A stretch of 64,000 bases of DNA from Arenibacter palladensis. GTDB lineage: Bacteria > Bacteroidota > Bacteroidia > Flavobacteriales > Flavobacteriaceae. Both the position numbers and the translations under genes were made by a program. The stretch spans positions 1,484,627-1,548,626 of the forward strand of contig NZ_FQUX01000001.1 in the NCBI RefSeq assembly GCF_900129275.1. The letters are read 5' to 3'. This document shows, piece after piece, positions 52,893-61,462 of the stretch. How positions within the stretch are numbered: the first letter of the stretch is position 1; each line of letters begins with the position of its first letter. Below the pieces are notes generated by a model that was not told where the DNA came from, did no database searches, and saw nothing but the letters and a program-made list of their open reading frames with translations.

Positions 52893-55352
52893 CTAATTGA
52901 TTTTGTATACAATAATGGAGTTGTCCTGATCCTTAGCTACAAGCTCCAACTTATGGTCGTTGTCCATATCAATTAAATCAATACTGGAATTGCCAGGAAC
53001 GGGAAAGTTGGAAATGGCCTCTGCCTGACTGTCGAAAAGATAGATTTTCTGGTTCTGTATGTCCGTAACGCTTATATATATCTTGTCGTTTAGATAGAAT
53101 ATCCGTGGTTTTGAATATACCCCCAGGTCCAATTCCACTTTTTTGCTTCTTATGGTCAGTACATTATCGTTCATAATGGCCAGGGTATTGCTTGTGGCAT
53201 CCAAACCATGGTCTGGGAGTAGGTTTAAGTTGGCAGTGGTTGTCTTGCCTTTTTCATCTATTTGGAAAAGATGGCCTTTGGTGTCGGTAACCGTAAACTT
53301 GTTTTTATGAAGGAGAATTTCGTTGTCGGAAAAATTTATTTTATTGGACACATTGACCCTTGTATCACCGGTCCTGGACAATATTTTTAATTCGCCACCT
53401 TCCTGTTTCATGACCAAATAATCCTTTTTTCCAACCCTAAAATGCTTGGGTGTGCCCAGAATGGAGTTATCTGCCTTAGTGTATTTAAAACCTTTTACTA
53501 TCTGTCCCGAGCTATTGTACATAAATAGTTTTGTTCCTTGGGTAACCAAAAACCTATAATCCTTTTTGCGGTCGTAATCAAATACGGCCAAAGGGTTTAA
53601 ATTGCCTCCTTCAAAGGTGAATGTAAAGGGGGGCACATCCTTGCCATTTCTATCAACTATCATAAATTGGTTGTCCGTAGTGAAGGCCAATTGCAATCTT
53701 CCATTTTTGTACAGATCAACCTGCTCTACACGTCCCTGGATTCTACCACTTAGTTGTTTTTTCCATATTACCTTGCCGTCCGTAGAAATTAGATAGAGAT
53801 TGTTGTCCTGGTCCTGAACTATAATTTCGTCCTTGTTGGTCCTATGGTTTTTTACAAATTGGGGAGGTGTTACTATTTCCGTGTCCAACTGCAGGGTGAA
53901 ATAGGGAATGGTTTTGTTGAGCGTGGTTTCGTGGGCAATTTTTTGGAAAAGTACATTGGTGTGGTGAAAATTGTCATCCACGACCATTTGAGCTGCAAAG
54001 GAATACTCGGATAGCTCCTTGGTCTTAATGTTTTTAACGATGTCCTTGTCCATGTATTGTTCCAAGAAATATTCAATACCATCGGCATTGGAAACAAAGA
54101 GCATGGAGGACTCATCTGCCAATTGTTCTTTTGCTGTTTTGTAAACCGAAGTTTTTTCAAAAGTGGAAACATTTTTAAAATTTCCAATGAAGGTTTTTAA
54201 GGTCTCCGGAGAAGGGGAGAACACAAATGCATTTTCTATAATAGTATAATAATTGGCTTCAAAATCTTGTATCAGTGGATTGAAATAATGATTAAGGAAG
54301 TCGGACTTGGAGAGCCCAACAATTTCATTGCCTTGGTATTCTTCCGAAGCTTTTTCCAGTTTATCCAGATAGTTCAGGATATTCTCGGAACCATAGGTGT
54401 GCAGTATGACCGCCTTTTCGTTGTTCAGATACACAAATCCGATTTCTTCCACTGCCTTAAAAGTAGTGTCTATGACTACGGAGCGGTCCAAGTATTTTTT
54501 TTGGTTCAAGGCAAAGTTTTCGTAATTGTCAAAAGTAAAGGCCATTATGGCATCGGAGGCCATAGGGGCCAGAGTTGGTGTCCTTGGCGTTAGGGCATGG
54601 CTGCTTTTAAAAAGATTACTATAGTTTATTATAGAATCGTTGGCCATACTTATACCATTTAATTTTAGATGGTCCTTGTTGGTGTTAAAATCAAGGGATA
54701 CCCAGTCCGTAAATTTGGATATATCAACTTTATGTCCGTCAGACAAAATGTGGTTAAGCAAGGGGTTGCTTTTATTAGTGTTTATAAAAATATTGGCACT
54801 ACTCTGGTTATTGGCGATTTGATACAATTTATTCAAGGATTCGTCTGCTGCTAGGTCCCTTTCATTGCGAAGTATATTTTCGATTAGCATTTGCGCGGAG
54901 CTAACTATAATTTTGTCATCCAAAACGGTGGAAAAGAAATTGGCCCCGTCCACAGTGTAGCGGTCAAAGCTTTTGCCCTCGTAACTTATATTTTCGACCA
55001 CCTTATCGCTGCCATCCTCAATCAGAAAAAGATCATCACTGTTTTGGGCAATCAATAGCAATTCAAAATTTGCCTTCCCCAGTTCCACAAAGGCCAAAAT
55101 ACTCTCGCCATTGGGCTGAATATATTTTAAGGATTTCAATTTTTCCAGAACAGAGCTATAGGTAGCGGTATTGGATAAGGTCTTGATGAGGTCACTATTC
55201 TCCAATTCACTGGAAAATGAGGGCTTGTCGTTTATTTTTATGATAATGGCACTATTCTGAGGAACGTAGTATAGTAATGGTGAGGTCTTAGAGCTTTGTT
55301 CTGTGCATCCGATCAATAGTATAAAGAGTACCGCTAGTATTTTCAATTTCAT
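52893..55352 (-). CDS. Large lipoprotein of unknown function with PQQ-like repeats
   Basis: An 819-residue lipoprotein from the ATG at 55352. An upstream ATG at 55370 would add six residues before the signal. The lipobox is LIGC (Cys16). The N-terminal two thirds (about 25-520) are mixed helix and strand with no family I recognise. It begins PLLYYVPQNSAIIIKIN and resembles DUF3352-like secreted proteins. The last 300 residues contain beta-propeller-type repeats similar to PQQ blades (for example LYLISTDGKVIWKKQLSG and LFQIDEKGKTTTANL), the final one ending at the C-terminus (LVAKDQDNSIIVYKI). It lies 29 bases after rnhB on the same strand, so the two are probably co-transcribed. A role in envelope maintenance is only a guess. 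Confidence 0.7.
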   Translation of the reverse strand: MKLKILAVLFILLIGCTEQSSKTSPLLYYVPQNSAIIIKINDKPSFSSELENSDLIKTLSNTATYSSVLEKLKSLKYIQPNGESILAFVELGKANFELLLIAQNSDDLFLIEDGSDKVVENISYEGKSFDRYTVDGANFFSTVLDDKIIVSSAQMLIENILRNERDLAADESLNKLYQIANNQSSANIFINTNKSNPLLNHILSDGHKVDISKFTDWVSLDFNTNKDHLKLNGISMANDSIINYSNLFKSSHALTPRTPTLAPMASDAIMAFTFDNYENFALNQKKYLDRSVVIDTTFKAVEEIGFVYLNNEKAVILHTYGSENILNYLDKLEKASEEYQGNEIVGLSKSDFLNHYFNPLIQDFEANYYTIIENAFVFSPSPETLKTFIGNFKNVSTFEKTSVYKTAKEQLADESSMLFVSNADGIEYFLEQYMDKDIVKNIKTKELSEYSFAAQMVVDDNFHHTNVLFQKIAHETTLNKTIPYFTLQLDTEIVTPPQFVKNHRTNKDEIIVQDQDNNLYLISTDGKVIWKKQLSGRIQGRVEQVDLYKNGRLQLAFTTDNQFMIVDRNGKDVPPFTFTFEGGNLNPLAVFDYDRKKDYRFLVTQGTKLFMYNSSGQIVKGFKYTKADNSILGTPKHFRVGKKDYLVMKQEGGELKILSRTGDTRVNVSNKINFSDNEILLHKNKFTVTDTKGHLFQIDEKGKTTTANLNLLPDHGLDATSNTLAIMNDNVLTIRSKKVELDLGVYSKPRIFYLNDKIYISVTDIQNQKIYLFDSQAEAISNFPVPGNSSIDLIDMDNDHKLELVAKDQDNSIIVYKIN

Positions 55353-55381
55353 AAATAAAGCTTTGAACAAATTTAGGATTT

Positions 55382-55978
55382 TTAAACGTCCAGTTTTAAT
55401 TGATCTGGTAATTGTCTAAAAGTTTTTCTATGATATTTAGTGATGCCGTACTTACGTATGGCCTCCCTGTGTTCCAAGGTGGGATAACCTTTATTTTTTA
55501 TCCAGTTGTACATAGGGTATTCCAAATGAATTTTTTCCATATAAGCGTCCCTATAGGTTTTGGCCAGAATGGAAGCAGCTGCGATGCTGAGGTATTTGCC
55601 ATCTCCTTTTACAATACAGGCGTGGGGGATGTTGTGGTAAGGGTTAAACCTGTTGCCGTCCACAATGATAAATTGGGGGTCCGTTTTTAATTGGTCCAGT
55701 GCTTTGTGCATTGCCAAAAAGGAAGCGTTCAAGATGTTGATTTTGTCAATTTCATCTGGAAAAATCTGGGCAATTCCAAAGCTGGTGGCATTGGTTTCAA
55801 TGATTGGCCTAAGTAGATCCCTTTTTGCAGAGGACAAAATTTTTGAGTCGTTTAGGGTGTCGTTGGAAAAATCTTTTGGTAAAATAACGGCTGCAGCAGT
55901 TACGGGGCCTGCCAAACAACCCCGACCGGCTTCATCCGTGCCGGCTTCCAACTCATATTTGTAAAAGGCTTTTAACAT
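55382..55978 (-). CDS. rnhB: Ribonuclease HII
   Basis: A 198-residue RNase HII. It cuts RNA in RNA/DNA hybrids and removes misincorporated ribonucleotides from DNA. The signature [13 protein letters not shown] gives catalytic Asp15 and Glu16, and the third acidic residue is Asp107 in IIVDGNRF. A further conserved block is [17 protein letters not shown]. The length is normal for the family. Cytoplasmic. It is the first gene of a small minus-strand unit with the 819-residue lipoprotein gene. Confidence 0.95.
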   Translation of the reverse strand: MLKAFYKYELEAGTDEAGRGCLAGPVTAAAVILPKDFSNDTLNDSKILSSAKRDLLRPIIETNATSFGIAQIFPDEIDKINILNASFLAMHKALDQLKTDPQFIIVDGNRFNPYHNIPHACIVKGDGKYLSIAAASILAKTYRDAYMEKIHLEYPMYNWIKNKGYPTLEHREAIRKYGITKYHRKTFRQLPDQLKLDV

Positions 55979-56502
55979 TTATGTAATGTTCTAAAGTTGT
56001 TTGGGATTGGAAATACTTCATCAATCTTTTTAGCTGTCCGTAAGGCAATCCGGACCCAAGCCAATGTTTATCCCTAACTGGTGTCAAATATAAAAATTTA
56101 TAAAGGGGATGAAGACCCATGGGGAACAAATTCTCGGTTGTATAATATTTTAGTTCATGTAATGTTTCTTATTCCCGAAGGCCAGAAATAAGTTGATAAT
56201 TTTGCTCTGAAAAACTGGTTAAGGAGTGGTTCTGTTACAAAAGAGGTCTTTAAAAAAAATATAAGTCGATCTAAATCTGTTAAAACTTAGTCAATAAATG
56301 GGGTAGGAATTATCTTAGGTTAAGAATCTTGAAGTAATTGACACAATTCTTTAGGTTAATTATTGTTAAATGGTAAAAATATTAACAATTTAACAATAAT
56401 AGGGGGTTAGTTTAACAAATGGTAATCCTTCTGTTAAATTTTTTAGGTTTTTTAACAAATTTTTTACAAGTTTGTGGTTGACTAATTCTTAAAAAAAAGT
56501 AA
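55979..56502 (+). promoter_or_regulatory. Control region of the third susC with a TTTAACAA box array
   Basis: About 520 non-coding bases between divergent rnhB and susC. Near susC are five copies of TTTAACAA or its complement TTGTTAAA: 56363-56370 (reverse), 56389-56396, 56411-56418, 56432-56438 (reverse, TGTTAAA only) and 56451-56458. Spacings are 26, 22, 21 and 19 bases. The first two belong to a perfect 13-bp inverted repeat, ATTATTGTTAAAT at 56359-56371 and ATTTAACAATAAT at 56388-56400. The array ends about 45 bases before the ATG. Confidence 0.5.
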
Positions 56503-59500
56503 ATGAAATCAAAACTAACTTGGATTTTAGCTCCGATCATGGGGCTATTAATGAGTTTTTCCTATGCACAGGAAAAAACAATCTCCGGTACGGTGACCGA
56601 TCAAATGGGTATTGCCCTACCTGGAGTGAACATTTTGGTCGAGGGGACCACTAATGGAACACAAACTGATTTTGATGGTAATTACACCATACAAGGCAGT
56701 GAAGGGCAAACTTTATTGTTCAGCTATATTGGACAAATGAGTGTATCAAAAGTAATTGGAGCATCTTCCACAATTGATGTGGTTATGCAGGAGGATGCCC
56801 AAGCCCTTGAGGAAGTGGTAGTTACTGCTTTGGGTATTTCAAGGGATAAAAAATCCTTGGGATATGCTACACAAGAGGTTCAAGGTGAGGACTTGAGCAC
56901 TGTGAAAAGCGGAAACTTTGTAAATGCCCTTTCGGGAAAGGCTTCTGGTATTCAGATCAGAAAGAACAACAACCTTGGAGGTTCCACCAACGTGGTTATT
57001 AGGGGTAATGCCTCTTTGACCGGGAGCAACCAGGCCCTGTTCGTTATTGATGGTGTGCCGGTGAACAATACCAACACCAATTCCAAGTATCAAGGTGAGG
57101 CAAGCGGTAACTATTATGATTATGGAAATACCGCTTCCGATATAAACCCTGATGATATTGAGTCTGTAAACGTTTTAAAAGGAGCGGCCGCTTCTGCCCT
57201 ATATGGTTCAAGGGCTGCCAACGGGGTTATTATGATAACCACCAAAAAAGGAAAGGATGCCCAAGGAATTGGGGTTACTGTTAATTCAGGAATTACAATA
57301 GGGTCTATAGATAAAAGTACCTTTGCCAAGTACCAGAACCAATACGGTGCTGGATACGGGCCATATTACGGGCCGGACGAAGATGATTTTTATAATATGG
57401 AGGATGTTACCGGTGACGGAGTTGCGGATTTAACCGTACCATTTACAGAGGATGCTTCCTATGGTGGAAGGTTCGATCCAAATCTGATGATCTATCAGTG
57501 GGATGCCTTGGATCCAGATTCTCCAAACTATAGAACGGCTACCCCATGGGTAAACGCCAAGAACGGGCCTATAACATTTTTTGAGACTCCGGTTACAACA
57601 ACCAATTCGGTTTCTTTTGCAAGATCTTATGAGGATGATGGTTCTTTTCGTTTGAATTATACCCAATTCGATCAGAGCGGTTTAATGCCGAACAGTACTA
57701 TTAAAAAGCATAATTTCTCCATGAGCGGGTCTTTTGCATTAACAGATCGCTTAACGGTTACTGGTTATGCCAATTACATCAACACCAAGGCATTGGGTCG
57801 TAACTCAACAGGTTATAATGATAACATTTTGAGTAACTTTAAACAATGGTGGCAGACCAACGTAGATCTAAAGGATCTAAAGGATATCTATTTTGATACC
57901 AAAAGAAACGTTACTTGGAACCCAGCAAGCACAGATGCCGGTTCGGCACCGATTTACTGGGATAACCCATATTGGACACGTTATGAGAATTACCAGAACG
58001 ATTCTAGAAATCGTTTTATAGGTAATGTGTCCTTGAATTACGAATTTACAGACTGGTTGAACTTTACGGCAAGGGCGGCTACTGATACTTATTCTGAGAT
58101 ACAGGAAGAGAGAAGGGCCAACGGTAGTGTGCCAACAAGCTTTGGTATTCCGGACAGTGCCGGAAACAGAGGAAATGTTGATTCTGGTTATGGAAGAAGA
58201 AATCTGGAAGTTACGGAGACCAATTATGATTTCATGTTTAATTTTCAAAAAGACCTTTCCGATCAATTTAATTTGAAAGCGATATTGGGTACCAACATTA
58301 GAAGGAGCGAATTTCAATCTATTTACTCAGCAACAAGCGGTGGCTTGAGCGTACCAAAACTATATTCTTTGCAGAATAGTACAGGTCCACTTGCCCTTCC
58401 TGTTGAAAATGATGAAAGGGTTGGTATAGACGGTATTTATGCTAGCGCATCTTTGGGTTACAACAGTATACTTTTCTTGGATGCTACCATAAGAAGGGAC
58501 CACTCTTCTACATTGCCTGAGGATAATAGTACTTTTTACTATCCTTCTATTGCCACAAGTTTCGTGTTCACAAATCTTCTGAATGCTGATTTCATCACTT
58601 TTGGTAAATTAAGGGCCAACTACGCAGAGGTAGGTAATAGTGCACCTTTCGATTTCCTATACGATACTTATAACGTAAACATTCCTCCAGGAGCACCAAG
58701 TACTTCTGTTGATAATGAGAAAAAGAATCCTAATTTGAAGCCTGAAAAAACAGAAAGTTTCGAACTTGGTTTGGAGATGAAGTTTTTGCGCAACAGGTTG
58801 AGTTTTGATTTGGCATATTACCAAACCAATTCTGTAGATCAAATTTTTGGAGTTCCTGTATCAAGAGCCACCGGTTATGAAAAAAAGATATTGAATGCGG
58901 GTGAAATTGAAAACAAAGGTGTGGAGCTTTCCATATCTGGAAATCCGGTTAGAACGGATAACTTCAGTTGGACAGCCATGGTCAACTGGACGAAGAATAA
59001 GAATGAGGTGGTATCTTTGGAAGATGGAATCCAGACGCTGCAATTGGGAGATTTCCAAGGTGGGGTAACCCTTAATGCCGAAGTAGGTCAGCCCTATGGC
59101 GTAATTTATGGTACGGACTACACTTATTTAAATGGAGAAAGGGTTGTTGATCCAGCGGATGGTCAATATATAAAAACGTCTACATCGGATCAAAATATTG
59201 GGGATACCAATCCAGATTGGTTAATGGGGATTTCCAATAAATTTAACTACAAAGAATTTTCATTAAGCTTTTTGATCGATATTCAACAAGGGGGTAGTAT
59301 TTTCTCTTTGGACCAATACTATGGACTTGCAACTGGTTTGTATGCAGAAACAGCGTTTATCAACGATTTGGGTAATCCTGTAAGGAATACCTTGGCCGAT
59401 GGCGGAGGATTTATCAATGAGGGTGTAAACCCAGATGGGTCAACAAACACTTCTAGAATTAGAGCCGATAGATTTGGTGCCTTTGGATACAGAAGAGGTT

Positions 59501-59769
59501 TGCCGGACAAAGCATTTGTCTATGATGCCAGCTATGTGAAGTTGCGTGAAGTGGCACTTACCTATAATTTGCCTAGCAAATTGTTGGCTAATACGTTCTT
59601 GACCAATGCTAGTTTAAGCGTTATTGGATCAAACCTTTGGATTATAGACAAAGACTTGCCCCATGCAGATCCAGAAAGTGGTTTATCTGCTGGTAACCTT
59701 CAAGGGTATTCCGTTGGATCCTTACCAACTACAAGGGATTTTGGTGTCAATCTTAAATTACAATTCTAA
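56503..59769 (+). CDS. SusC/RagA family TonB-linked outer membrane transporter (third pair)
   Basis: A 1088-residue TonB-dependent transporter: signal peptide (about 1-22, ending SYAQ), carboxypeptidase-D-like domain (about 25-100, SGTVTDQMGIALPGVNILVEG), the EEVVVTALGISRDKKSLGYATQ motif, plug (about 115-250, with KGAAASALYGSRAANGVIMITTK) and a C-terminal barrel. Its motifs (ALGISRDKKSLGYA) put it in a different SusC subgroup from the two PUL copies. It stands with only a SusD partner, between housekeeping genes and the rRNA operon. No CAZyme is near, so the substrate may be peptides or another non-glycan, which is an inference. Confidence 0.93.
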   Translation: MKSKLTWILAPIMGLLMSFSYAQEKTISGTVTDQMGIALPGVNILVEGTTNGTQTDFDGNYTIQGSEGQTLLFSYIGQMSVSKVIGASSTIDVVMQEDAQALEEVVVTALGISRDKKSLGYATQEVQGEDLSTVKSGNFVNALSGKASGIQIRKNNNLGGSTNVVIRGNASLTGSNQALFVIDGVPVNNTNTNSKYQGEASGNYYDYGNTASDINPDDIESVNVLKGAAASALYGSRAANGVIMITTKKGKDAQGIGVTVNSGITIGSIDKSTFAKYQNQYGAGYGPYYGPDEDDFYNMEDVTGDGVADLTVPFTEDASYGGRFDPNLMIYQWDALDPDSPNYRTATPWVNAKNGPITFFETPVTTTNSVSFARSYEDDGSFRLNYTQFDQSGLMPNSTIKKHNFSMSGSFALTDRLTVTGYANYINTKALGRNSTGYNDNILSNFKQWWQTNVDLKDLKDIYFDTKRNVTWNPASTDAGSAPIYWDNPYWTRYENYQNDSRNRFIGNVSLNYEFTDWLNFTARAATDTYSEIQEERRANGSVPTSFGIPDSAGNRGNVDSGYGRRNLEVTETNYDFMFNFQKDLSDQFNLKAILGTNIRRSEFQSIYSATSGGLSVPKLYSLQNSTGPLALPVENDERVGIDGIYASASLGYNSILFLDATIRRDHSSTLPEDNSTFYYPSIATSFVFTNLLNADFITFGKLRANYAEVGNSAPFDFLYDTYNVNIPPGAPSTSVDNEKKNPNLKPEKTESFELGLEMKFLRNRLSFDLAYYQTNSVDQIFGVPVSRATGYEKKILNAGEIENKGVELSISGNPVRTDNFSWTAMVNWTKNKNEVVSLEDGIQTLQLGDFQGGVTLNAEVGQPYGVIYGTDYTYLNGERVVDPADGQYIKTSTSDQNIGDTNPDWLMGISNKFNYKEFSLSFLIDIQQGGSIFSLDQYYGLATGLYAETAFINDLGNPVRNTLADGGGFINEGVNPDGSTNTSRIRADRFGAFGYRRGLPDKAFVYDASYVKLREVALTYNLPSKLLANTFLTNASLSVIGSNLWIIDKDLPHADPESGLSAGNLQGYSVGSLPTTRDFGVNLKLQF

Positions 59770-59781
59770 AAAAAAATAAAA

Positions 59782-61233
59782 ATGAAAAAACTAGCAATAT
59801 TAATTACTGCCGTGATTTTTGCTTCTTGTTCCAGTGATTTGGAAAGTCTGAACGAGAACATCAAGGATCCATTGGCCGTGCCGGGTGAAAGTTTGTTTAC
59901 CGGGGCGCAGAAGAACTTGGTGGACCAAGTGGTAGATTTGAATGTAAACAATAACAATACTAAACTTTGGGCCCAGTATTTACAGGAAACCACGTATACG
60001 GACGAAAGTAACTATGATCAGGTTACCAGAACCATTCCTGCAAAACACTGGAGCGTAATGTACAAAGATGTTTTAAAGGATTTGGATGAGGCTAAAATAG
60101 TTATTGAGGCAACAACCTATTCCACTGCTGAGCTTGAGGCTTTAAAGCCAAACAAGCTGACCATTATCGAGATCCTCAATGTATATACGTATGCCAATTT
60201 GGTGGAAACTTTTGGGGATGTTCCTTATTCAGAAGCTTTGGATGTAGACAACCTTCTTCCTAAGTATGATGATGGCGAAACTATTTACAAGGATTTGGTA
60301 GCTAGGCTTACTGCTGCAATAAATGCTTTGGATGAAACTACTGGAAGTTTTGGAAGTGCTGATAGGATATACGGAGGTGACGTGGCATTATGGAAAAAGT
60401 TTGCTGCTTCCCTAAAATTGAGAATGGGGATACTTTTATCCGATGTAGATGAGGCCTTCGCCAAAACTACAGTTGAAAGTGCTGTTGCAACCGGGGTGTT
60501 TACAAGTAATGATGATAATGCAGCCTACGAATATTTAGGTTCCGACCCAAATACAAATCCCGTCTATGATAATTTGGTTTTAAGTGGTAGGAACGATTTT
60601 GTTGCGGCCGCTACGATCATAGACGCTATGAATGCTTTGGATGATCCAAGATTGCCATTGTATTTCTTGCCTACTTCTGGTGGCATCTACGAGGGAGGTG
60701 GCATTGGAGAGCCATCTAGTTATTCGTCCTATTCCCATGTTTCAGCGCAGTTGGAAGAGGCTACTTTCCCGGGTATTATTTTAGATTATTCCGAGGTTAG
60801 CTTTTTATTGGCAGAAGCAAGGGCACGGTCATTTGAAGTTGGTGGTACTGCCAAGGAACACTATGATGCGGGCATAACGGCCTCAATCCTTTATTGGGGT
60901 GGTACCGCTGAAGAAGCTACCGATTATTTGGCGCAACCTAATGTAGATTATGACTTGTCTATTTTGGCAAGTACGGCTACCACACCTTGGAAGGAGGTTA
61001 TTGGAACCCAAAAATGGATTTCACTTTACAACAGGGGAATGGAGGCTTGGACTTCTATTAGATTGTTGGATTATCCGCTTATGGCCACTCCAGCGGATGC
61101 GGTTTCCGGTTTTCCAAATAGGTATACCTATCCAATTATAGAGCAATCTTTAAATGGGGCCAATTATAGTTCGGCTGCCTCCGCTATTGGTGGAGATGAG
61201 CCAGAGACCCAATTGTTCTGGGATTTGAACTAG
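59782..61233 (+). CDS. SusD/RagB-like outer membrane lipoprotein (SusD-like 2 type)
   Basis: A 483-residue lipoprotein with lipobox FASC (Cys16). It has the pattern of the SusD-like 2 group (shorter than classical SusD): LNENIKDPLAVPGESLFTGAQ near the N-terminus, then NVYTYANLVETFGDVPYSEAL, WKKFAASLKLRMGILLSD, SEVSFLLAEARARSF and a final region rich in WTSIRLLDYPLM-type blocks. It starts 12 bases after susC and should pair with it at the cell surface. The ligand is unknown. A strong terminator follows. Confidence 0.92.
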   Translation: MKKLAILITAVIFASCSSDLESLNENIKDPLAVPGESLFTGAQKNLVDQVVDLNVNNNNTKLWAQYLQETTYTDESNYDQVTRTIPAKHWSVMYKDVLKDLDEAKIVIEATTYSTAELEALKPNKLTIIEILNVYTYANLVETFGDVPYSEALDVDNLLPKYDDGETIYKDLVARLTAAINALDETTGSFGSADRIYGGDVALWKKFAASLKLRMGILLSDVDEAFAKTTVESAVATGVFTSNDDNAAYEYLGSDPNTNPVYDNLVLSGRNDFVAAATIIDAMNALDDPRLPLYFLPTSGGIYEGGGIGEPSSYSSYSHVSAQLEEATFPGIILDYSEVSFLLAEARARSFEVGGTAKEHYDAGITASILYWGGTAEEATDYLAQPNVDYDLSILASTATTPWKEVIGTQKWISLYNRGMEAWTSIRLLDYPLMATPADAVSGFPNRYTYPIIEQSLNGANYSSAASAIGGDEPETQLFWDLN

Positions 61234-61255
61234 AATCGTCTTTAATTATAAGTCT

Positions 61256-61288
61256 AAAAACCTGCAGGTGTTCCCTGCAGGTTTTTTT
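61256..61288 (+). terminator. Rho-independent terminator after the third susCD pair
   Basis: AAAAACCTGCAGG pairs with CCTGCAGGTTTTT over 13 bp around loop TGTTC, and the stem runs into a T7 tract. It lies 22 bases after the susD stop. Confidence 0.92.
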
Positions 61289-61436
61289 GTTGCCAGAATG
61301 TGGATGGGTGTATTTGGACTTTGGCTAATAGGGTATATCAGGATTTAAGGGGCGGTTATCGTTAACTTTTAAATGGCAGATAAGGTGTTGTTTGCCTGTT
61401 TTTTAAACTTTCACATTTCATTAAGGACAAAAAAAT

Positions 61437-61458
61437 TAACTTTGTCAACGTAAGTTTG
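61437..61458 (+). promoter_or_regulatory. Two overlapping candidate -7 boxes for the porin gene
   Basis: TAACTTTG at 61437-61444 and TAAGTTTG at 61451-61458 both match TAnnTTTG, the second ending 4 bases before the ATG. Only the first has a rough upstream -33 match (TTTC, 17 bases before it). Confidence 0.4.
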
Positions 61459-61462
61459 TAGC

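Noticed and set aside
56359..56458. TTTAACAA repeats as a CRISPR array
   Set aside because: The repeats are 8 bases long in mixed orientation, with no spacer-repeat regularity and no cas genes.
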